Below are positions 17,868 to 25,975 of a stretch of DNA of 64,000 nt, piece by piece. The stretch's first letter is position 1; each line of letters begins with the position of its first letter. The stretch covers positions 1 through 64,000 of the forward strand of contig JAHECY010000004.1 of NCBI GenBank assembly GCA_024641505.1, written 5' to 3'. Position numbers and translations under genes: made by a program. This stretch comes from Gammaproteobacteria bacterium. Lineage in GTDB: Bacteria; Pseudomonadota; Gammaproteobacteria; SG8-11. The notes below the pieces were generated by a model. That model ran no database searches and was not told the DNA's origin. It saw only the letters and a program-made list of their open reading frames with translations.

Positions 17868-18215
17868 ATGAAAATCCTGATGATTCTCGTCATCGTGGCG
17901 ATTTTTTTAGGCGTCTCGACGTTGCGTTTTGTGGGTGATGATGAGCGATTTGCCCAAGTGGAGGCGGGTGATTACCAAGGCTTATTGGGCCCTGGCTGGA
18001 TATTTCTGGTTCCCGGGGGCGCTTTGGTGCAACCCTTAAGTTTGGGCGATGAAGGGGTGTCCAGAGGCCAGGGGTTAGCGGATTTCGCCGGTCAAATCAT
18101 GCCCGTCGCGGGGGATCAGATCCCTGAGGGTACACGGGTAAAAATTGAATCCTTTCGTGAGCAGCGCATCTGGGTAAGGCCGATCTCCCTGGGTACGAGT
18201 CAGCAAGCTTCCTGA
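17868..18215 (+). CDS. membrane-anchored hypothetical protein
   Basis: A 115-aa protein with GGAG 9 nt before ATG 17868. An N-terminal membrane anchor (residues 3-21) is followed by a mostly beta soluble part ending in PEGTRVKIESFREQRIWVRPI, which resembles the small OB-like domain of NfeD proteins. The similarity is weak and the function unknown. It is monocistronic and convergent with the porin gene. Confidence 0.6.
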   Translation: MKILMILVIVAIFLGVSTLRFVGDDERFAQVEAGDYQGLLGPGWIFLVPGGALVQPLSLGDEGVSRGQGLADFAGQIMPVAGDQIPEGTRVKIESFREQRIWVRPISLGTSQQAS

Positions 18216-18244
18216 CAGGGCATAACTGCCGGCGTAGCGCGCAT

Positions 18245-18286
18245 CCCCGGGAAGGGTGGCCGCCGGTCTGGCCGACAATCCCGGGG
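18245..18286. terminator. GC-rich hairpin between convergent genes
   Basis: CCCCGGGA (18245-18252) pairs perfectly with TCCCGGGG (18279-18286), with an additional inner GGCC/GGCC pairing. It lies between two convergent genes and probably blocks transcription from both sides; there is no T-run. Confidence 0.45.
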
Positions 18287-18340
18287 CGACATCAGAGAGC
18301 ATGCCGTTGCCCGGGATCTGCCGGTGAAACATTGGAGTTA

Positions 18341-19348
18341 TTAGAATTCCGCAGCCAGTTGAATCAATAGTTGCGTAGCGGATTCACCGGAACCACCGTC
18401 CGTAGTGTCATAGTCAATAGCCGACGAGTATTCCAAGGCCAATCTGGCGTTCTCACCGAGTTCGTGGCTGAGTGCCATCGCGATCGCGCTTTCCGGAAGA
18501 CCGAGAAACAGGGCGTCACTTGTCGCTTGATAACCCAGCCCAACGTGATACCCACCACCGACATCCATGCCGACATCCAGCAGCGATGCGCTGGGACTGG
18601 CGTCCGCGGGCGCATCACCACCCAGATCACCCGCCTGAAACTTGTCGAGCGCCGCCACATGTTCCAGATTGATGGCCACGCTGCCAAGCGTTACGCTGCC
18701 GCTGAATGCAAAGCCGGCGACGAAGTCGGCGACATTAGTGCCGGCCAATCCCTGCAAGGCTTCGCTGTCCGCGATGTTCGACAGGTAACCCAGGTTCACG
18801 CTGAACGCATTTTCCTTGTCATAACTGAAATTCAATCCGTAGCCGAGATCGGTATTGTCACCTTTGGCAAGGGTGTCGTCGGTATCGCTGTTGCCGTTGA
18901 ACATGTAAGCCGCGGCCTGCAAGCCATCCCTCTCGAAGCTATACATCAACGCAACCTCGTTGGTTTCTCCGAGCTCCAGGGTCAGAGGGTCGGACACGAG
19001 GTTGGTCGTGAAGGTTCCGAACGGCAGGTAGAGTCTGCCCATGGTGATTTTTGAATGTTCATCCAGTGCGTAACTTATCGTTGCCTCGTCCATCAGCGGG
19101 CCATCACTTTCTCCCTCTTCATACAAAAACAAGATATGACTCTCGACCTGTTCGTTAATTTTCGTGTCAAGCGCCACTTCCACGGTGGCCACTACGACCT
19201 CGGTCTCTTTCGTGCCGTCATAATTCTCCGCGGAATAAAATTCGGTCTCCACGATGCCGTTCATTTTGAGCGTGGGTTCTGCGTTGGCAGCAGGTGCGAG
19301 CAGGGCGCATGTGATGGCGCCTAAAATAGATTTTGATTTTCCTTTCAT
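18341..19348 (-). CDS. LbtU-family siderophore porin-like protein
   Basis: A 335-aa outer-membrane protein. The signal peptide ends ANA (residue 23); the mature part begins TLKMNGIVETEFYSAENYDG, the pattern of the LbtU family described as a TonB-independent siderophore receptor in Legionella, and it ends in a terminal Phe (QLAAEF), the usual barrel-insertion signal. Alternating strands and the ITMGRLYLPFGTFTTN segment support a porin fold. AGGGGA sits 8 nt before the ATG. Iron uptake is inferred from the family. Confidence 0.82.
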   Translation of the reverse strand: MKGKSKSILGAITCALLAPAANAEPTLKMNGIVETEFYSAENYDGTKETEVVVATVEVALDTKINEQVESHILFLYEEGESDGPLMDEATISYALDEHSKITMGRLYLPFGTFTTNLVSDPLTLELGETNEVALMYSFERDGLQAAAYMFNGNSDTDDTLAKGDNTDLGYGLNFSYDKENAFSVNLGYLSNIADSEALQGLAGTNVADFVAGFAFSGSVTLGSVAINLEHVAALDKFQAGDLGGDAPADASPSASLLDVGMDVGGGYHVGLGYQATSDALFLGLPESAIAMALSHELGENARLALEYSSAIDYDTTDGGSGESATQLLIQLAAEF

Positions 19349-19371
19349 GTGTGCGTCCCCTAAATGTCTTC

Positions 19372-19403
19372 GATGTTACGGATGTTACGGTTTCGATTGA
19401 AAC
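19372..19403 (-). promoter_or_regulatory. candidate operator upstream of the porin gene
   Basis: A tandem GATGTTACG repeat (19372-19389) abuts a perfect inverted repeat GTTTC-gatt-GAAAC (19390-19403), 24-55 nt upstream of the porin start. The position is right for control of that gene. The repeat does not resemble a Fur box. Confidence 0.35.
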
Positions 19404-19473
19404 TGGATCGTAAAAGATAGCACAGGCTTCGCGAATAATTTCATTGCTTGTAATACCCTTTCCAGGGCGTTTG

Positions 19474-19749
19474 TTGTCAGAAAAAGGTTATGAGCCTATT
19501 GAAATATTTTTCGCAGGCGAATGAATTGTCGGCTAGCCAGCATACGTTGTGTGCTGATTGATTTGGCGTTGTCACTGGTGCGGCGCTGTGGCCGATAAAA
19601 CCGGGATTATCGAGTAGAAATTTCGGCGATCCGGCGTGATGGTGCAAGCGCCGGACGTGATATGCAAAGACGGGTTGGATGCGTGCACCGCAACCTTTGC
19701 TGTGGCAGCGGGCACAGGCAAAGGTATCATCGTGCTTCGACGCGTGGGG
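19474..19749 (-). other. open in-frame extension after the LVIVD gene stop, with CXXCH
   Basis: Directly after the TAA of the LVIVD-repeat gene the same frame stays open for 91 codons to a TGA at 19474. Twelve codons in it reads DTFACARCHSKGCGAR, a canonical haem-c attachment motif. There is no start codon or ribosome site of its own. It may be the remnant of a longer haem-bearing protein cut by a stop, a sequence error, or chance. The remaining 19349-19473 holds only the porin promoter. Confidence 0.3.
19693..19725 (-). terminator. hairpin downstream of the LVIVD gene
   Basis: ACCTTTGCTGTG (19693-19704) pairs with CACA-G-GCAAAGGT (19713-19725), a 12-bp stem with one bulge, 25 nt past the stop of the LVIVD-repeat gene. 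It lacks a T-run. It coincides with the CXXCH codons, so the two readings compete. Confidence 0.4.
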
Positions 19750-22737
19750 TTATTGGCCCGGACCTGACGGCATCATGCGCTTAAACATTTCATTGCTCAA
19801 ACGTGGTTGTTTGGGTCGCACCAGCGTGACCGCCAGCGCCGGCGTATCCGCATCTGGGTTGTCGAGGCTCCGAATCTGGTACCGGCCCAAAGGCATGGCG
19901 CCCGGAAAGGTGATGCGGGTGTGGTGATCGTCAATGGGGGTTACCCGTGTTGGCGGTAACAAGGTGATAGAGCTCAGCGTGGGGCCGCCGGCAAAGAAGA
20001 CATTGGTGCCTTGCATGTCAAAGCCTGTCAAGCGTTGCCGGGTTGGATAATAATTATGGGTCGTGGGAGTGTTGTCGGTACTCAGGGTGAACGTGTAAAG
20101 CGCATTCTCGGTAGCGACAAGCAACTGATTGTCGTGCAGCTGCAATTGATTAATAGTTTGAGTAAAGGCTAATGACAATTCGCCATCCACCAGGCTGGCA
20201 TGTTCCCAGCGATACCAGTGCAGGCCATCGCCGGCGAGTGCGGCGACGATTGTATCCTGGTTGCCGTGCACCTGGAGTACTGGCTGTGCCGTGATCAGCG
20301 TCGCCGGCGGTGACTTGAAGTCCGCATGACTATAGGCGACCAGTCCGGTATCGGTGCCGAGGATGAGATGCTCATTCAGTACCTGCATGGCGTTGACGCC
20401 CCGATGCAGCAGCTGCGGTGCGCCCGGTTGCAGCGGGTTGGCGAGGTCGCGCACGTATACGTTGTGATGCGCATCGAGCAGCGCCAGGAAGCGCAGACCG
20501 CCGGTAATGGCGACGGTATCTTTTGGCACGGCAGCGTGTGGCAACAATTTCAAAGTAAACGGATCACTGACATCAAGGATGTCCAGATGTCCGTTGGCGT
20601 TCAGTGCATACAGCAGGTCGTCCGATACCAGCACATCGCGTACTTGCCCGGGCAGGTCCATGGCGGTTACCCAGATCGGATTCAGCGGATTCTTGATGTC
20701 AAACACCTGTACGCCAGCTTCGCCGCTGGCGAGATAAGCATATTTACCCTTGATATGCACCTGCTCGATTGGCGCGCGCGCATGGTAGCGACTCACCAGG
20801 CGTGGCGCTTTAGGATTGCTGACATCCGCGACCTTGATGCCACCCCACCAATCGAGCAGATAGGCGTACTTGCCTTTGATGTTGACGCCCCAGGTGGAGC
20901 CGTCGGTGTCCAGACGCCCGATGATTTTGGGGTCGGTCAGGTAACTGATGTCCACCACCTGCAATCCCGCATCCCACGCGGCGAGATATATCAGGTCGCC
21001 GGCCACAGCGATGCCACGGGCGTTGCCGGGTATCGGAATATGGGAAATCTCGCGCATATTGGCCGGGTCACTGATGTCCAGCAAATACAGTCCCCGGTCA
21101 AAAAAAGCGCAGATGGCGATATTGTCCCGAATGACGATGTCTTCCGCCTGGCCTTTGGGGTCAAACGCGCCAATGGGTAACGGTTGCTCCGGCGTCGTTA
21201 TGTCAAAACTGAGGATGCCCGCGTTGTCATCGGCCACGAAAGCGGTTTTCTCCCGGACCGCAATCGCCCAGGCTTTGCCTTGTGTGTCATAACTGCCCAG
21301 TTTGTGCGCGTGCGCAGGATCGCTGATGTCGACGATATGAAAACCCCCGCGATGATCCGCCACATACAGCAATGTATCTTCACGTTTCATGGTGTAAGCA
21401 AGGCCGCCGGTGGCGACTTCCGTAAGCCGATGGGTGTCCGAGGCCTTACTGATGTCGATGATCTGTAACCCATGATCATCGTCACCCACATAGGCGACGT
21501 TGCCGTGTACCAGCACGCCTTTGGCGGAACCCGCGGTGTGAAAATTTCCCAGTTGACGCAAATAATTCGGCTTACTGATGTCGTAGATATGCAGTCCCGA
21601 GAACCAATCGGCCACATACAGGCTGTCGCCCTCGATCCAGGCGCGGCGACTGCCGCCCTGATTGACACCTTCGCTGGATATCATGGGCACCGAGGCGTTG
21701 CTGAAGTCCACTTGAGTAAGCGCGTTGCCGCGGGCGACGTACGCCAGATTCCGGGTAAATTGCATGCTGCTGATCGCCGGACCGGCGCTCAGGTCGTGGC
21801 TGCCGATGAGACGTGGCTGCCAAGCATCACTGGCATCAACCAGGTGCAACTGGTAATCACTGTTCAACAACAATAAGCCCATGGCGTCCATGCGTACGCG
21901 CGAGGTGGAGCCCAGTTTGTTGTGACTTCCGAGCTGGCGCAGGGTGGTGGGATCGCTGATATCGACGATGCTCAAACCATTGGCGCCGTCCGCGATATAC
22001 AAGATGGCGTTGTTGATCACCAGGCCGTTGGCGCTGCCGCCACTGCGGTAGCGGGCCACGATTTTCAAGCCCTCGGCAGCCGCCAGCTGAAACACGACGA
22101 TGCCCGCGTCGCCCACAGCGAGATATGCGAAGTTGCCGTCCACGGCGATGTCACGTACCGTTTCCGCAACGGCCGCGCTGCCGGTTTGATGCAGGGTGCC
22201 ATCGGCATCAAGTTCCAGCGTCACCAACTGTTGATGACTGCTGATCCCGATCAGTTGCCGGTTGCCGGCGCGCAGCCAGGCCATGTCCGTGCTTGACTCC
22301 TGCCGGGCCAGTGAAAAACCGTTTGCCACGGGTTCCAGTAGTCCGATGCCGCTTGCGCCGTAGGCCACCACCAACCCTTCCCAGCTTATCAAACCGCGAT
22401 TCATGCCGGCGGGTAACTGTAGGCTGCTCTTCGGTGTGCCATTGAGGTCGCAAATCACCAGTTCACTTTGCTCGGTGAGCAGCAGCAATGCGTCATCCAG
22501 CAGCAAGGTCGCGGCTAGCGCGGCGCTGGTAGTGGCTATTATGGCGGCGGGTGCCGTGGCGCCGGTTACCAGCAGCGACACCGGCGCATCATGGGTAACG
22601 GTCAGATCCGTTGTGTGCCCAAAGGGAATTTCCCGCGGTTGGATATCGACTATGGCGGCACCTGCGTTCTGGTAAAGAATGCAGCAGGCCATACACTGAA
22701 TGGCGCGCAGGCGCCAAGTCGTCAACGAAGCGTCCAT
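19750..22737 (-). CDS. large exported LVIVD-repeat beta-propeller protein
   Basis: A 995-aa protein with a likely signal peptide (to about residue 28, ending GAA). From about 190 to 720 it has twelve or more repeats of roughly 42 residues with the core L.IVDIS.P.....LG....G.A..V.V.G..AYVAD, the LVIVD repeat, which builds one or two beta-propellers. The last third is irregular and the end reads PSGPGQ. Such proteins are usually surface or periplasmic; the ligand is unknown. It is the last gene of a tas-like/DUF2846 lipoprotein operon, 20 nt after the lipoprotein. Confidence 0.85.
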   Translation of the reverse strand: MDASLTTWRLRAIQCMACCILYQNAGAAIVDIQPREIPFGHTTDLTVTHDAPVSLLVTGATAPAAIIATTSAALAATLLLDDALLLLTEQSELVICDLNGTPKSSLQLPAGMNRGLISWEGLVVAYGASGIGLLEPVANGFSLARQESSTDMAWLRAGNRQLIGISSHQQLVTLELDADGTLHQTGSAAVAETVRDIAVDGNFAYLAVGDAGIVVFQLAAAEGLKIVARYRSGGSANGLVINNAILYIADGANGLSIVDISDPTTLRQLGSHNKLGSTSRVRMDAMGLLLLNSDYQLHLVDASDAWQPRLIGSHDLSAGPAISSMQFTRNLAYVARGNALTQVDFSNASVPMISSEGVNQGGSRRAWIEGDSLYVADWFSGLHIYDISKPNYLRQLGNFHTAGSAKGVLVHGNVAYVGDDDHGLQIIDISKASDTHRLTEVATGGLAYTMKREDTLLYVADHRGGFHIVDISDPAHAHKLGSYDTQGKAWAIAVREKTAFVADDNAGILSFDITTPEQPLPIGAFDPKGQAEDIVIRDNIAICAFFDRGLYLLDISDPANMREISHIPIPGNARGIAVAGDLIYLAAWDAGLQVVDISYLTDPKIIGRLDTDGSTWGVNIKGKYAYLLDWWGGIKVADVSNPKAPRLVSRYHARAPIEQVHIKGKYAYLASGEAGVQVFDIKNPLNPIWVTAMDLPGQVRDVLVSDDLLYALNANGHLDILDVSDPFTLKLLPHAAVPKDTVAITGGLRFLALLDAHHNVYVRDLANPLQPGAPQLLHRGVNAMQVLNEHLILGTDTGLVAYSHADFKSPPATLITAQPVLQVHGNQDTIVAALAGDGLHWYRWEHASLVDGELSLAFTQTINQLQLHDNQLLVATENALYTFTLSTDNTPTTHNYYPTRQRLTGFDMQGTNVFFAGGPTLSSITLLPPTRVTPIDDHHTRITFPGAMPLGRYQIRSLDNPDADTPALAVTLVRPKQPRLSNEMFKRMMPSGPGQ

Positions 22738-22757
22738 GGTGAAGATATTTCCGGTAT

Positions 22758-23273
22758 TCAGAGTTTGTCGATAGCGAGGCTGCCGGGTACTGAGGAAGTT
22801 CTGAGGCCGTCGATGAGGCTCTTGGCGGTTTCCAGGCTGACCATATCGATCAGGTAGTAAACACCACGGAATTCCTCGTTAACCTGTTTGACGTGGAGAA
22901 AGTAGCGTTCATTCGGTTGTAATGTTATTTCGCTGGTGCGCGTCATTTCCACCGGTTCCATTTTGTTGGTGAACAGCGTCAGGGAGCGGGTGGTGAAGGT
23001 AACCTTTACCGGTTTCATGCGTACGTAAGTGTATTCGCCTTTGGCCAGATCCATCAAATGTTTGCCATTGGCTTCGATGGCGACGGGATTGTCCGCCAAT
23101 CCCCGTTCCCGGTAAGTATCAGGCCGAATGAAATACACTTGAGCGGCTGCGATATCGGGGTCCTGAGCGAATAGTTCGTGCTTCTTGTTCAGGGAGGTGC
23201 TGCTGCAAGCCGTGATCAGCAGCGATAACATCAGTAACAGCAGATAATTCAGGGGTGACTTCAGCGCAACCAT
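22758..23273 (-). CDS. DUF2846 lipoprotein
   Basis: A 171-aa lipoprotein with GAGGAA 7 nt before the ATG and lipobox LITAC (Cys23). The mature domain shows the DUF2846 features YFIRPDTY, GEYTYVRMKPVKVTF and ERYFLHVK. Function unknown; family members are envelope lipoproteins. It sits 16 nt after the aldo/keto reductase gene and 20 nt before the LVIVD gene, so the three are probably co-transcribed. Confidence 0.78.
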   Translation of the reverse strand: MVALKSPLNYLLLLMLSLLITACSSTSLNKKHELFAQDPDIAAAQVYFIRPDTYRERGLADNPVAIEANGKHLMDLAKGEYTYVRMKPVKVTFTTRSLTLFTNKMEPVEMTRTSEITLQPNERYFLHVKQVNEEFRGVYYLIDMVSLETAKSLIDGLRTSSVPGSLAIDKL

Positions 23274-23289
23274 GGATATTCCTCGTAAA

Positions 23290-24330
23290 CTACGGGCTGG
23301 GATTCGGATAACGCCGGTGGATATCTTCTATGCCCGTGATGACTTCATCCGCCAGGCGCAGACTGACACTGTCGATGTCCGTACGCAATTGTTCCATATT
23401 CGTGGCGCCTATTATAGTACTAGTCAGGAAGGAACGCGTATTGACATAAGATAGCGCCATCTGGCTGGGGTCCAGGCCGTGGCGCCGCGCCAGCTGGACA
23501 TATTCCGCCGTGGCTTGCAGCGCCTGGTCATTGGTGTAACGGTCAAAGCGTTGCCACATGCTGATCCGCGCCCCGGGGGGGCGCGCGCCGTCCAGGTATT
23601 TGCCGCTCAATACACCGAACCCCAGCGGCGAATACGCAAGTAATCCGGTCTGCTCCCGATGGGCGATTTCCGCCAACCCGATCTCGAAGCTGCGATTGAG
23701 CAGATTGTAAGGGTTCTGGATGCTGACGATTCGGGCTTGAGCGCGCACTTCCGCCAGTTGCAGGTAGTGCATCACGCCCCAGGGCGTTTCATTGGATATG
23801 CCAATATGGCGTACTTTGCCGGCATCCACCAGATCCGTCAAAACTTCCAGGGTTTCCTCGAGAGCCGCGCCCGGCGTTTCTTCATGATGCTGATATCCCA
23901 AATGGCCAAAAAAATTGGTATGCCGGTCCGGCCAGTGGACCTGGTAAAGATCCACATAATCTGTCTGTAATCGCCGCAAACTGTCGTGCAATGCCTGTTC
24001 AATATTCCGCCGATCCAGGGACTGTTGTCCGCCACGGATATGGGACATCCATTCGGCGCGGCCGGCCACTTTGGTGGCGAGAATAATTTGATCCCGGTTG
24101 GCGCGTTGACGCAGCCAGGAGCCAATATAGGATTCCGTGCGTCCCGCGGTTTCCGCTTTGGGGGGCACTGGGTAGAGCTCCGCGCTATCGATAAAATTAA
24201 TGCCGCGGGAAACCGCATAGTCCAGCTGCGCGTGGGCGTCCGTTTCCGAATTTTGTTCACCCCAGGTCATGGTGCCCAAGCATAGTTTGCTGACGCGTAG
24301 CGGACTGGACCCCAGCGGCTGATACTCCAT
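23290..24330 (-). CDS. NADP(H)-dependent aldo/keto reductase Tas-like
   Basis: A 346-aa cytoplasmic aldo/keto reductase, the length of E. coli Tas. The catalytic set is visible: Asp and Tyr in INFIDSAELYPVPP, Lys in ILATKVAG and His in YQVHWPDR; NADP binding is by the C-terminal ATNMEQLRTDI region. The PVPPKAETAGRTE segment is a Tas hallmark. The substrate is unknown. First gene of a three-gene operon with two envelope proteins. Confidence 0.9.
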   Translation of the reverse strand: MEYQPLGSSPLRVSKLCLGTMTWGEQNSETDAHAQLDYAVSRGINFIDSAELYPVPPKAETAGRTESYIGSWLRQRANRDQIILATKVAGRAEWMSHIRGGQQSLDRRNIEQALHDSLRRLQTDYVDLYQVHWPDRHTNFFGHLGYQHHEETPGAALEETLEVLTDLVDAGKVRHIGISNETPWGVMHYLQLAEVRAQARIVSIQNPYNLLNRSFEIGLAEIAHREQTGLLAYSPLGFGVLSGKYLDGARPPGARISMWQRFDRYTNDQALQATAEYVQLARRHGLDPSQMALSYVNTRSFLTSTIIGATNMEQLRTDIDSVSLRLADEVITGIEDIHRRYPNPSP

Positions 24331-24614
24331 GCTCGGTTTCTCCTTAGAAATTAAAGGCTAACTTTGTGATTTACAATGGTTTTATCCGTATGTGAAGAGT
24401 AGCAGGAGAGGGTGCTGTGGTCTATGGGTCCGGGTCGGAGGCGCAAGAGATGCGAGGAAATAACGGGAAGATAGGGGCTTATATAATAAATATGGTTATA
24501 AATATATTCAATTCTTAGATGGGGGTCACAGTTTCGCTGGTACCGAGCGCGCAGTATGTGGGGGGTGTGCATGCCACAATGAATACTAATCAAAATGGAT
24601 GATAAGGCGCAGTT

Positions 24615-24770
24615 ATGTATAAATATTTATTGGCAGGTTGCGGCATCGTGCTGCTGGTGATCCTGGAACAATGGGGGCATACCGAGTTTACGGTTTACCG
24701 TGAAGTCATCGGTGCGGTGTTGGTGGCGCTTTTGGTTGGCCCCTGGATCGTCAAACAATTCGATTCCTGA
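24615..24770 (+). CDS. small two-helix membrane protein (hypothetical)
   Basis: A 51-aa ORF with AAGG 7-10 nt before ATG 24615. Two hydrophobic stretches (about 4-17 and 30-45) flank a short polar loop with EQWGHTEF; the C-terminus is KQFDS. The composition and ribosome site suggest a real small membrane protein. I do not recognise a family. The 284-nt region upstream (24331-24614) is A/T-rich near 24480-24510 and shows no other gene. Confidence 0.5.
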   Translation: MYKYLLAGCGIVLLVILEQWGHTEFTVYREVIGAVLVALLVGPWIVKQFDS

Positions 24771-24845
24771 CCGGTTAGCAGCGGACGGTAGATGTCCGTT
24801 ACCTCTTGGAGGTAACGGAGGGCGATGCGCGGTAATTTCAGTCCG

Positions 24846-25208
24846 TCAGGCGTTGACCGCAAGATAGGGTTGGTCTAGGCCACGCAAATGTTGCTCCAGC
24901 CATTGTTCGGTGAACAACATTGCGGGTAACGCCGCTTCTTTGACATCCAGCTCGAGATTTGTGCGAATGTGTCGGGCAAGGTTGAGCAATGCGGCATGTC
25001 TTTGCCGGTGCGCCTCAGCGTCCGGGGCATGGCTGCTGCGCATTACCTCCTCTTTCAGAACAAATAAGCGACTGGCATCCGTGATCACGGCGTCAAAACG
25101 TTTTGTGATTACGGAAGCGTCCATGTCACTTTGCGCGGCTTGGTAAAACGACGCCAGATCCGCGCGCAACAGATCCAGCAGACGTTCAGGTTGCTCGAAT
25201 GTACACAT
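24846..25208 (-). CDS. hemerythrin-like four-helix protein, incomplete iron site
   Basis: A 120-aa protein starting at ATG 25208, with a very strong GGAGGAGGAAG ribosome site. The helices match bacteriohemerythrin: EEVM near 53-56, His67 and His71 in HRQRH, and WLEQHL..LD giving His107 and Asp112. The first-helix His and the His of the usual HF..EE motif (Leu48 here) are missing, so a standard di-iron site is unlikely; altered metal or oxygen/NO sensing are possibilities. It stands alone between two intergenic regions. Confidence 0.68.
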   Translation of the reverse strand: MCTFEQPERLLDLLRADLASFYQAAQSDMDASVITKRFDAVITDASRLFVLKEEVMRSSHAPDAEAHRQRHAALLNLARHIRTNLELDVKEAALPAMLFTEQWLEQHLRGLDQPYLAVNA

Positions 25209-25556
25209 AACTTCCTCCTCCATAGACAACATAATCTTCACTTTTATATACCCGTTAAAGGCTGACACGATCACACACGTAGCGACATAAAGCGTTGCTT
25301 CGTCGTAGTATTCGTCCCTGAAGGCGAAATAATTAACGAAAATTTACGACTTAGAACGCTTCCAGAAAGTTCGACCAGTGCTGGGGCGCGTTGTCTGCGA
25401 GCCCCTATCTGTTTGTTTTCTTGGGATTACTGCCCCGTTCTATGTGCGTGCGGATACGTCAGCGCGCGTGCAATACCATTGGAGGTGAGTGGACAGTAGT
25501 TAATTGAAAATTAATGAGGATGTTCCTGAGTATTTCTGTCGGGAAAAAGGCCGGTT
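25209..25556. other. intergenic region without recognised feature
   Basis: 348 nt between the hemerythrin-like gene and the end of the beta-oxidation operon. It must hold the hemerythrin promoter. I see no ORF with a ribosome site, no intrinsic terminator with a T-run and no clear repeat. Confidence 0.4.
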
Positions 25557-25955
25557 CTAAAGCGGGTCTACAGTTTTCGGTTGGCGTTGTTGATCGACCG
25601 CCACGTAGGTCAGTGTGGCCTCCGTCACTTTCGTGCATTGACCGCGATCCCGCAGACGTTCCGCGAACACCTCGACAAAAACCGTGATGGAAGTATTACC
25701 CACACGCGTGACGTTGGCGTAGCAACTGATCAAATCACCGACGAACACCGGCTTGTGAAACTGAAATTCGTTTACCGCCACGGTGACCACACGGCTGCCG
25801 GCGCGGCGCAGGGCGGCGACGCTGCCGGCAATATCCACTTGGGACATGATCCAGCCGCCAAAAATATCACCTGCGGCGTTGGTATCGGCGGGCATTGCCA
25901 TCAGCCGCGTCGTCGGTTGTCGGTCCGTGGGCAGTTGCTCTTCTGTGCTGGTCAT
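25557..25955 (-). CDS. acyl-CoA thioesterase, YciA/hotdog type
   Basis: A 132-aa hotdog-fold thioesterase. It shows MPADTNAAGDIFGGWIMSQVD, the active-site region of YciA/BACH enzymes with its Asp, then AVNEFQFHKPVFVGDLI and ANVTRVGNTSITV. It releases free CoA from acyl-CoA. The start ATG 25955 is the family start; an upstream open frame overlaps the ligase gene. It is the last gene of the beta-oxidation operon, 20 nt after the ligase, and may drain excess acyl-CoA. Confidence 0.88.
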   Translation of the reverse strand: MTSTEEQLPTDRQPTTRLMAMPADTNAAGDIFGGWIMSQVDIAGSVAALRRAGSRVVTVAVNEFQFHKPVFVGDLISCYANVTRVGNTSITVFVEVFAERLRDRGQCTKVTEATLTYVAVDQQRQPKTVDPL

Positions 25956-25975
25956 GATTAACGCCCGGAAAATGT

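Noticed and set aside
20326-21180. 284-codon + strand frame inside the LVIVD gene
   Set aside because: Antisense to a repeat protein; periodicity is a reflection of the LVIVD repeats.
20700-22200. Regular DNA repeats suggesting a CRISPR-like array
   Set aside because: They are degenerate codon-level repeats of the LVIVD propeller, with no constant repeat or spacers.
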